DNA of 64,000 nt from Protofrankia sp963555925 (lineage in GTDB: Bacteria > Actinomycetota > Actinomycetes > Frankiales > Frankiaceae), in assembly GCA_963555925.1 (NCBI GenBank), contig CAUVXJ010000031.1:62001-126000 (forward strand), read 5' to 3'. Made by a program: the position numbers and the translations under genes. Within the stretch, counting starts at the first letter, position 1. Each line of letters opens with the position of its first letter. A model generated the notes under the pieces. That model had not been told where the DNA came from and made no database searches. It saw nothing but the letters and a program-made list of their open reading frames with translations. Shown piece by piece: positions 49,616 through 56,624 of the stretch.

Positions 49616-50027
49616 GCCGGGGAGCCGACCTCCACCACGGTTGCCGGGACGGGTGCCGCGTCCACGTTGTTCAACGGTTCTATCCGGACGGCGTGGACGC
49701 GCAAGGACGTGGCAGGTGACCGTAGGCTGACCTACACGAGCCGCGCGATAGGGCTCTCACCGGACGGCTTCAGGGGGTACGGTCCCCACGGGGAGACAGG
49801 GAGTCAGCCCATCGCGACCGGCGTAACGGCAGAGCCGTCGGCAGCGGTGGGCAGAAGTAGATGTGGATATGCCGCAGATGTGGATATGCAGCCCGAAGCC
49901 GCTGGCGTCATGACGCAGCCGCTGGCGGCGGAGGGCAGGATGGTAACAGACAGGCGACGACCGGGCGGCCTTGCCGCCCCTGACCTGCAGGCGACACCAT
50001 CGTCTGGACGAAGGGACTGAGTCCTCG
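49616..50027. other. Gene-free interval before clpX
   Basis: About 410 bases with no convincing gene. TGTGGATATGC occurs twice near 49862-49892. It presumably carries a separate clpX promoter. Confidence 0.4.
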
Positions 50028-51308
50028 GTGGCACGCATAGGTGACGGCGGTGACCTGCTCAAGTGCTCGTTCTGTGGCAAGTCCCAGAAGCAGGTGAAGA
50101 AGCTCATCGCCGGGCCCGGCGTATACATCTGCGACGAGTGTATTGATCTCTGCAACGAGATCATCGAAGAGGAGCTGTCGGAGTCCTCTGATCTCAAGTG
50201 GGACGAGCTGCCGAAGCCGCGCGAGATCTACGAGTTCCTGGACGGCTACGTAGTTGGTCAGGAACAGGCCAAGAAGACCCTGTCGGTTGCTGTCTACAAC
50301 CATTACAAGCGCGTCCAGGTGGGCGGTGGTGACAGCAAGGGCGATGTTGAACTGGCGAAGAGCAACATCCTCCTGCTGGGCCCCACCGGATGTGGTAAGA
50401 CGCTGCTCGCGCAGACCCTGGCGCGGATGCTCAACGTCCCGTTCGCGATCGCCGATGCCACCGCGCTCACCGAGGCCGGATATGTCGGTGAGGACGTGGA
50501 GAACATCCTGCTCAAACTCATCCAGGCTGCCGACTACGACGTCAAAAAAGCCGAGACCGGCATCATCTACATCGACGAAGTCGACAAGATCGCGCGCAAG
50601 TCGGAGAACCCGAGTATCACCCGGGACGTCTCCGGCGAGGGCGTCCAGCAGGCGCTGCTGAAGATACTGGAGGGAACGACCGCCAGTGTTCCCCCGCAGG
50701 GCGGTCGCAAGCATCCGCACCAGGAATTCATCCAGATCGACACGACGAACGTCCTGTTCATCGTTGGTGGGGCCTTCGCCGGGCTCGATCGGATCATCGA
50801 TTCGCGGATCGGTAAGAAATCACTTGGGTTCCGCGCGGTCCTCCATGGCAAGGACGATCCGGATGTTGCCAACATCTTCACCGACGTCATGCCGGAGGAT
50901 CTGCTCAAGTATGGAATGATTCCCGAGTTCATAGGCCGACTGCCAGTGATCACCAGCGTGTCGAGCCTCGACCGGGAAGCGCTCATCCGCATTCTCACCG
51001 AACCGAAGAACGCGCTGGTCCGGCAGTACAAGAAATTGTTCGAGCTGGATAATGTCGATCTTGACTTTACGGGTGACGCGCTGGATGCGATCGCGGACCA
51101 GGCGATATTGCGGGGGACCGGTGCGCGTGGGCTCCGAGCAATCATGGAGGAGGTCCTGCTATCGGTCATGTACGACATTCCGAGCCGCAAGGACGTCGCC
51201 CGCGCGGTGGTGACGCGCGAGGTCGTTCTTGAGCATGTCAACCCGACGCTCGTGCCGCGTGACGTCGCCGCATCCAAGCGGAGTCCCCGCCAGGAGAAGT
51301 CGGCCTGA
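50028..51308 (+). CDS. clpX: ATP-dependent Clp protease ATP-binding subunit ClpX
   Basis: AAA+ unfoldase that feeds substrates to ClpP. About 426 residues from a GTG at 50028 (GAAGGGA upstream). The N-terminal C4 zinc-binding domain is KCSFCGKSQK with ICDECIDLC. The AAA+ module has Walker A (LLGPTGCGKTLLAQ), Walker B (IIYIDEVDKIARK), the pore loop (YVGEDVEN), the sensor-1/arginine finger region and an RKxxP-like DIPSRKDV end. The IGF-type loop is near IGRLPVI. Length is normal. It overlaps nothing; folC begins one base after its stop. Confidence 0.97.
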   Translation: MARIGDGGDLLKCSFCGKSQKQVKKLIAGPGVYICDECIDLCNEIIEEELSESSDLKWDELPKPREIYEFLDGYVVGQEQAKKTLSVAVYNHYKRVQVGGGDSKGDVELAKSNILLLGPTGCGKTLLAQTLARMLNVPFAIADATALTEAGYVGEDVENILLKLIQAADYDVKKAETGIIYIDEVDKIARKSENPSITRDVSGEGVQQALLKILEGTTASVPPQGGRKHPHQEFIQIDTTNVLFIVGGAFAGLDRIIDSRIGKKSLGFRAVLHGKDDPDVANIFTDVMPEDLLKYGMIPEFIGRLPVITSVSSLDREALIRILTEPKNALVRQYKKLFELDNVDLDFTGDALDAIADQAILRGTGARGLRAIMEEVLLSVMYDIPSRKDVARAVVTREVVLEHVNPTLVPRDVAASKRSPRQEKSA

Positions 51309-51309
51309 C

Positions 51310-52659
51310 ATGACATCTCGGCCGGACACCATGGCGGATGCCGACGCGGCCGCTCTCACCCGGGTGGGCAGGGCGCTGGCCGAACGCTTCCCGCATCGGA
51401 TGCTGCCCGATCTGGAACGGATGCGGGATCTGGTCGATCTGTTGGGTCAGCCCCAGCGTGCCTACCCCTCGATCCATCTGACGGGGACCAACGGCAAAAC
51501 CTCCACCGCCCGCATGGTGGATTCGTTGCTGCGCGCCTTCGGAATCAGACCCGGCCTTTACACGTCCCCGCACCTGGAGAGCGTGACTGAACGTATCGGT
51601 CTGGCGGGTCGACCTGCTCCGGCTGCCGCCTTCATCAAGGCGTACGACGACGTCATCCCCTACGTTGAGCTTGTCGACGGCAGACATCCTGACCGTGTCA
51701 CGTTCTTCGAACTACTGACCGCGATGGCCTTTGCCGCCTTCGCCGATGCGCCGGTCGATGTCGGTGTCATCGAGGTCGGCATGGGTGGGACCTGGGATGC
51801 GACCAACGTGCTGAACGCGGCCGTGACGGTGGTGACCCCGATCTCCATTGATCATCAAGAACTCGGCGCGACACTCGACGCAGTGGCGGCGGAGAAAGCC
51901 GGCATCATCCACGCCGACGCGCTCGTCGTGCTCGGCCAACAGCCGTTGGATGCGGCGGAGGTGCTGCTGCGCAGGGCCGGCGAAGTCGGAGCGACGGTGG
52001 CGCGCGAGGGACTGGAGTTCGGAGTCCTCGCCCGTGACATTGCCGTTGGTGGTCAGATGGTGACTATTCGTGGGCTTGGTGGTGTCTATGAGGATCTGCT
52101 GCTGAGCCTGCACGGTGCACATCAGGCGCACAATGCCGCGTGTGCGCTGGCGGCGGTTGAAGGATTTCTCGGTGGCGGTCGGGAGGTTCTCGACCTCGAC
52201 GCCGTACGCGCCGGGTTCGCGCACGCCGATTCGCCAGGCCGACTGGAGATCGTCCGGCGCTCGCCGACGGTCCTGTTGGACGGCGCACACAATGTCGCGG
52301 GCGCGCACGCGCTGGTCGCGGCGGTCGAGGAGTCGTTCAACTTCGATCACCTCGTCGGTGTCGTGGGGATGCTCGCGGACAAGGACGCGGTCGGCATTCT
52401 GGCTGCGTTGGAGCCCGTGCTGCACGCGGTGGTCGTCACCCAGAGCGGTTCGCCACGGGCTATGCCGGTGGATGATCTAGCTGCGATTGCTGTAGACGTG
52501 TTCGGCGCCGACCGGGTGGAGGTTGCCTCGCGTCTCGATGACGCTATCGACGCTGGGGTTCGCCTGGCAGAGGAGGATTCCGACCTCGGCGGTGCCGCGG
52601 TGCTGGTGACCGGTTCCCTTGTGACGGTGGGGGAGGCCCGCCGCCTTCTGCGTCGCTGA
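51310..52659 (+). CDS. folC: Folylpolyglutamate synthase / dihydrofolate synthase
   Basis: Adds glutamate to (dihydro)folate. About 449 residues from an ATG at 51310, one base after the clpX stop; ATG 51331 is an alternative start. Mur-ligase-like fold: P-loop LTGTNGKTSTARM, folate-binding SPHLESVTERIGLAG, GVIEVGMGGTWDATNV, and the C-domain SPGRLEIVRRSPTVLLDGAHN. In Streptomyces valS lies between clpX and folC; here it is absent. Two stem-loop repeats follow the gene before ndk. Confidence 0.95.
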   Translation: MTSRPDTMADADAAALTRVGRALAERFPHRMLPDLERMRDLVDLLGQPQRAYPSIHLTGTNGKTSTARMVDSLLRAFGIRPGLYTSPHLESVTERIGLAGRPAPAAAFIKAYDDVIPYVELVDGRHPDRVTFFELLTAMAFAAFADAPVDVGVIEVGMGGTWDATNVLNAAVTVVTPISIDHQELGATLDAVAAEKAGIIHADALVVLGQQPLDAAEVLLRRAGEVGATVAREGLEFGVLARDIAVGGQMVTIRGLGGVYEDLLLSLHGAHQAHNAACALAAVEGFLGGGREVLDLDAVRAGFAHADSPGRLEIVRRSPTVLLDGAHNVAGAHALVAAVEESFNFDHLVGVVGMLADKDAVGILAALEPVLHAVVVTQSGSPRAMPVDDLAAIAVDVFGADRVEVASRLDDAIDAGVRLAEEDSDLGGAAVLVTGSLVTVGEARRLLRR

Positions 52660-52675
52660 CCGGTAGGTTGCAACC

Positions 52676-52789
52676 TGGGCCAAAGGCAGCGCGATGATGT
52701 CTTTCGCGCTGTCGGCGGCCGTACGGGTCATGACGTTGGCCAAAGGCGGCGCGATCATGTCGTTCGCGCGCCGCCGGCGGCCGTACGGG
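52676..52789 (+). repeat. Two tandem GCGCGA stem-loop repeats between folC and ndk
   Basis: Units at 52676-52727 and 52737-52789 share TGGCCAAAGGC, GCGCGATSATGTC, TTCGCGC and a GGCGGCCGTACGGG tail. The stems have changed together relative to the clpX pair: CAGCGCGA/TCGCGCTG pairs exactly in unit 1, and GGCGGCGCGA/TCGCGCGCCGCC pairs with a 2-base bulge in unit 2. Confidence 0.88.
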
Positions 52790-52832
52790 CCTTATATCAC
52801 ATCTGTCCATCTGGGTGACAAAAGGGAGTTCC

Positions 52833-53246
52833 GTGTCAGTCGAACGCACACTCGTGCTGGTCAAGCCCGACGGCGTGAGCCGTGGCCTCGTCGGCGAGGT
52901 CGTCGGTCGGCTGGAACGCAAGGGTCTGACCTTGGTCGCACTTGAGCTGCGCACGCTGGAGCGGTCGGTGGCCGAGACCCACTACGCCGAGCACGCGGCC
53001 AAGCCGTTCTTTGGCGAACTGGTCGACTTCATCGTTTCCGGCCCGTTGGTCGCATTGGTCGCCCAGGGGCCGCGGGCGATCGAGGCGGTGCGCGGCCTCA
53101 TCGGCGCCACCGACCCGGTCAAGGCGGCTCCGGGATCCCTGCGTGGCGACCACGCACTGGAGATCGGACAGAACCTCGTCCACGGATCCGACTCGCCGGA
53201 GTCGGCCAAGCGTGAGATCGATTTGTTTTTCCCGGGGTTGATCTGA
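52833..53246 (+). CDS. ndk: Nucleoside diphosphate kinase
   Basis: Transfers the gamma-phosphate of ATP to NDPs through a phosphohistidine. About 137 residues from a GTG at 52833 (AAAGGGA upstream). All family features are present: RTLVLVKPDGVSRGLVGEVV, GPLVALVAQGPRAIEAVRGL, and the catalytic His117 in NLVHGSDSPESAKREI. Normal length. It sits between folC and the mre genes, as in Streptomyces. Confidence 0.97.
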   Translation: MSVERTLVLVKPDGVSRGLVGEVVGRLERKGLTLVALELRTLERSVAETHYAEHAAKPFFGELVDFIVSGPLVALVAQGPRAIEAVRGLIGATDPVKAAPGSLRGDHALEIGQNLVHGSDSPESAKREIDLFFPGLI

Positions 53247-53279
53247 CCTCACCGAGTGGTCCTGGGGTGAGATCGTGAT

Positions 53280-53321
53280 CGGTCCGGCATCGAGGCTCAG
53301 GTGGTCGGTGATGCCGGACCG
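53280..53321 (+). terminator. Terminator after ndk
   Basis: CGGTCCGGCATC and GATGCCGGACCG form a perfect 12-bp stem with an 18-base loop, followed by TTT. Confidence 0.88.
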
Positions 53322-53693
53322 TTTGCCCGGATTTTTGCCTGGATTATCGAACACCGACGCTCCGGGCGCGCTTCTCGGTCGCCTCGGGTAGCATTCTTGT
53401 GACTCCGGGTGTTAGAACTGGTCGTACGGGTTGGGGCTGGCAGGCAGGTTGACCCGACATGGCGCGTGGATCGTCACACGTCATGGATCCCTCACCGGGA
53501 CGGCAGGATCGGTTTGCCCGGTTTAGGCTTTTGGTGTCTGCGAGAGCGTCTTTACTGGATTGCCGGATCACTGGATGGGGCTCGTCGGAGAAGCAGTGGA
53601 TACGCCCTCGTCACGGACACCGCCTGCCCTACAACTCCAGCACGCCCAGCGTGCGCACCCAGACCGCACACCCGGGAAGGCCGGCATCCGACG
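53322..53693. promoter_or_regulatory. Upstream region of mreB
   Basis: About 370 bases with no gene, presumably the mreB promoter and a long leader. An in-frame extension of mreB to 53409 has no homology. I could not assign promoter boxes with confidence. Confidence 0.4.
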
Positions 53694-54725
53694 ATGTCCA
53701 GTTCGTTGTCGTTCCTAGGCCGTGACATGGCCGTCGACCTTGGCACCGCCAACACGCTCGTCTACGTGCGTGGTCGCGGGATCGTGCTGAACGAGCCCAG
53801 TGTAGTAGCGATCAACACCACCACCACGGGGATCCTCGCGGTCGGTACCGAGGCGAAGCGGATGATCGGCCGCACTCCCGGCAACGTGGTCGCGATCCGT
53901 CCCCTCAAGGACGGCGTCATCGCCGACTTCGACACGACCGAGCGGATGCTGCGGTACTTCATTCAGAAGGTCCACCGGCGGCGCCACTTCGCCAAGCCGC
54001 GGTTGGTCGTGTGCGTGCCTTCCGGAATCACCGGGGTCGAGCAACGGGCCGTGAAGGACGCGGGATACCAGGCGGGTGCCCGAAAAGTCTACATCATCGA
54101 GGAGCCGATGGCGGCGGCGATCGGTGCCGGGCTCCCCGTCCACGAACCCACCGGGAACATGGTCGTCGACATCGGTGGTGGGACCACGGAGGTGGCGGTC
54201 ATCTCCCTGGGCGGGATCGTGACGAGCCAGTCCATCCGAACCGCGGGGGACGAGCTTGACACAGCGATCATCTCCTATGTCAAAAAGGAGTACTCGCTCA
54301 TGCTCGGCGAGCGGACGGCGGAAGAGATCAAAATGGCGATCGGCTCCGCCCACAAGATGTCGGACGAGCCCAGCGCGGAGATCCGCGGCCGGGACCTGGT
54401 CTCCGGCCTGCCCAAGACCATCGTCGTGACTGCCGAGGAGATCCGTAAGGCCATCGAGGAACCGGTCAATGCGGTGATCGACGCCGTCAAGGTCACCCTC
54501 GACAAGTGCCCGCCGGAGTTGTCCGGTGACATCATGGACCGCGGCATCGTCCTGACTGGTGGGGGAGCGCTCCTGCGCGGTCTGGACGAGCGTCTCCGCC
54601 ACGAGACCGGGATGCCGATCCATATCGCGGACAATCCACTGCACTCGGTCGCCATGGGCTCCGGCAAGTGCGTCGAGGAATTCGAGGCGCTGCAGCAGGT
54701 GCTCATATCCGAGCCTCGCCGTTGA
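53694..54725 (+). CDS. mreB: Actin-like protein MreB
   Basis: Bacterial actin that guides lateral wall synthesis; in filamentous actinobacteria it mainly serves the aerial or spore wall. About 343 residues, starting MSSSLSFLGRDMAVDLGT at the ATG at 53694. Actin-fold motifs: phosphate 1 DLGTANTLVYV, connect 1 RPLKDGVIADFD, phosphate 2 DIGGGTTEVAVI, and adenosine GGGALLRGLDER. Length is normal. First gene of the mreBCD-PBP2-rodA block. Confidence 0.97.
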   Translation: MSSSLSFLGRDMAVDLGTANTLVYVRGRGIVLNEPSVVAINTTTTGILAVGTEAKRMIGRTPGNVVAIRPLKDGVIADFDTTERMLRYFIQKVHRRRHFAKPRLVVCVPSGITGVEQRAVKDAGYQAGARKVYIIEEPMAAAIGAGLPVHEPTGNMVVDIGGGTTEVAVISLGGIVTSQSIRTAGDELDTAIISYVKKEYSLMLGERTAEEIKMAIGSAHKMSDEPSAEIRGRDLVSGLPKTIVVTAEEIRKAIEEPVNAVIDAVKVTLDKCPPELSGDIMDRGIVLTGGGALLRGLDERLRHETGMPIHIADNPLHSVAMGSGKCVEEFEALQQVLISEPRR

Positions 54726-54890
54726 CCCGACCTGACTTCATCCGATCTGTTCAAATCGTACCGAGTGGGATGTCGATCGGCGGGAACACCGACCGGCGGT
54801 TCGCTCGTCCCATGAACTGACGAGGTCCCAGATTGGCGTCGCCGGGCACGGCGATGCCCGAACTGGCATCGCCGTCGACGACGTTGGCAC

Positions 54891-54965
54891 GGACGGCAGT
54901 GCCGTGGATGGCAGCGCTGTGGATGGCAGTGTCGTGGATGGCAGTGTCGTGGATGGAATTGTCAG
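54891..54965. repeat. Five 15-bp tandem repeats upstream of mreC
   Basis: Units such as GGATGGCAGTGTCGT and GGATGGCAGCGCTGT run head to tail between mreB and mreC, ending 16 bases before the mreC start. They could affect expression by changing in number. Confidence 0.85.
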
Positions 54966-54980
54966 GTATGGAGGCCGGCG

Positions 54981-55955
54981 GTGGGACGTGAGAACCGGCG
55001 CTCCCGTGTGGTCGTTATCGGACTGCTGGTCGTGGCGTTCATCCTGATCACAGTCGACTACCGCTCGAGCGACAGCTCGTCAGGATTGCGGGGCGTGCTG
55101 CGAGGCGGATTCGCAACGGTGGAGGGCGGTCTGACCGCCGTCACCCGCCCGATCGGGCGGACGGTGTCCTCGCTGGCGCACCCCAATCGTTACCAGCAGC
55201 GGGCCGACGCACTGGCTGCGGAGAATGCCGAGCTCAAGCGCCAGCTTGCCGATGATGCCGAGGTACGGCGGCAGGCCGCCGGGCTGGCCAACCTGCGGTT
55301 GCTCGCCGACCGGGGGCAGTACTCGATCATAGCGGCAAGAGTGATCGCGATCGGCGACATCACCGGGACCGACTGGTCCGTCACGGTCAACGCCGGCAGT
55401 GCGGACGGCGTCATGCCGGACAAGCTTGTGCTCGACAGCGACGGACTGGTCGGTACGGTGCTGTCCTCGACCGCCCACACCGCCGTGATCCGTCTCGCCT
55501 GTGATCCCGCGAGTCACATCGGCGCCCGCTTGGAGGGTACCCGGTTGCTCGGCGCAGTCGCTGGCACGGGCAGCCCGGACACCGTGGCCTTCACCCTCTA
55601 CGACGCGACGCGCCAGGTGAAGGTCGGGGACCGCCTGGTCTCCTTCGGCAGCGCGGACTATGTCGGTGGGGTACCGGTCGGTGTGGTCACGAAAGTCCTT
55701 GACACGAGCGAAGGGCTCTCACGTTCGGCCGAGGTGACCACCTTCGCCGCCATGGGGTCGCTCGACCTGGTCGGGATAGTCGTGGGGAACGTCCCGGCCG
55801 ACTCAGGCGACCGGGTACTAGCGCCGCGACCGGCACCCGCTGTGTCCGCACCCACCGCGCCCATGCCTGCGTCGGCGCCCGCATCACCCGCATCACCCGC
55901 CAAGGTTCCGGTGACACCGGCTCTTGCCCCCGCAGCGACCGCGTCGGTCGGCTGA
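54981..55955 (+). CDS. mreC: Rod-shape-determining protein MreC
   Basis: Bitopic elongasome protein that links MreB/MreD to PBP2. About 324 residues from a GTG at 54981. One transmembrane helix (VVVIGLLVVAFILITVDY) is followed by a coiled coil at about 70-115 (RADALAAENAELKRQLADD) and a beta-rich extracytoplasmic core (GDITGTDWSVTVNAGSADGV, FTLYDATRQVKVGDRLVSFG). The last 45 residues are Pro/Ala-rich and low-complexity. No clear ribosome site precedes the GTG; the frame is short between two repeats. Confidence 0.92.
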   Translation: MGRENRRSRVVVIGLLVVAFILITVDYRSSDSSSGLRGVLRGGFATVEGGLTAVTRPIGRTVSSLAHPNRYQQRADALAAENAELKRQLADDAEVRRQAAGLANLRLLADRGQYSIIAARVIAIGDITGTDWSVTVNAGSADGVMPDKLVLDSDGLVGTVLSSTAHTAVIRLACDPASHIGARLEGTRLLGAVAGTGSPDTVAFTLYDATRQVKVGDRLVSFGSADYVGGVPVGVVTKVLDTSEGLSRSAEVTTFAAMGSLDLVGIVVGNVPADSGDRVLAPRPAPAVSAPTAPMPASAPASPASPAKVPVTPALAPAATASVG

Positions 55956-55963
55956 GGCCCGTC

Positions 55964-56494
55964 GTGTGGGACATGGGAACACGCGAGGACGAGGTTCGGG
56001 GTACGGCCGTCGTGGTCACCGTGGTCATGATGGTCGTTCTGATCGTTGTGCAACTGTCGGTCATAGCCGCACTCGATCTCCCGTTGGGGAGCCCGGATGT
56101 GGTCCTGATCGTGTTGACCTTTGTGGCGCTCGCGCGGGGACCGCTGTTCGGCGCGGTCGTCGGGTTCGCGGTCGGCCTGATCGCGGACCTGCTCTCGACG
56201 CACGTTCTCGGCCAGACCGCGATGGTCTTCTGCCTGGTCGGCTATGGCGTGGGTCTGGCCCACGGCGAGACCGGGCGGACGGCCCACCTCCCCATGGCCG
56301 CCGCCGCGGCCGCCTCAGCGCTGGGCACTGCCGGCCATGCGGCGCTGGCCGGGATTCTCGGCAATGCCAGCCTGGCCGGAACGCAGGTGCTCCTGCGCTC
56401 GGTCGGTGCCGCGCTCTACTCGCTGGTACTGACCCCGTTCCTGTTCCCGCTGGTGATGGCTGGGATGCGGCGTCTGCACCGAGACCAACCGTGA
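55964..56494 (+). CDS. mreD: Rod-shape-determining protein MreD
   Basis: Integral membrane partner of MreC. About 176 residues from a GTG at 55964; an ATG at 55973 is possible. Five hydrophobic helices are visible (VVVTVVMMVVLIVVQLSVIA, VVLIVLTFVALARGPLFGAV, a Gly/Asp-rich GFAVGLIADLL, and two more), ending MAGMRRLHRDQP. Its stop codon is part of a GTGA that starts the mini-ORF chain leading to PBP2, so the two genes are linked by that repeat. Confidence 0.9.
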   Translation: MWDMGTREDEVRGTAVVVTVVMMVVLIVVQLSVIAALDLPLGSPDVVLIVLTFVALARGPLFGAVVGFAVGLIADLLSTHVLGQTAMVFCLVGYGVGLAHGETGRTAHLPMAAAAAASALGTAGHAALAGILGNASLAGTQVLLRSVGAALYSLVLTPFLFPLVMAGMRRLHRDQP

Positions 56495-56624
56495 CCCGGC
56501 GGCCACGATGAGACGGCCACGGTGAGACGGGTGGGACGATGAGACGGCCACGATGAGACGGGTTGGACCATGAGACGGCTGGGACCATGAGACGGCAGCG
56601 ACCATGAGACGGCAGCGACCATGA
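56491..56624 (+). repeat. Relay of eight NTGA-coupled mini-ORFs, 14/17-bp tandem repeat
   Basis: Starts at 56491 (GTG, overlapping the mreD stop), 56508, 56522 (GTG), 56539, 56553, 56570, 56587 and 56604 each open a 5-6-codon frame. Each frame stops at a TGA that overlaps the next start (NTGA). The encoded peptides are MTRRPR, MRRPR, MRRVGR, MRRPR, MRRVGP, MRRLGP, MRRQRP and MRRQRP. The last TGA (56622-56624) overlaps the PBP2 ATG at 56621. Spacings are 17, 14, 17, 14, 17, 17, 17, 17, always 2 modulo 3. No Shine-Dalgarno-like site precedes the PBP2 start. Confidence 0.9.
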
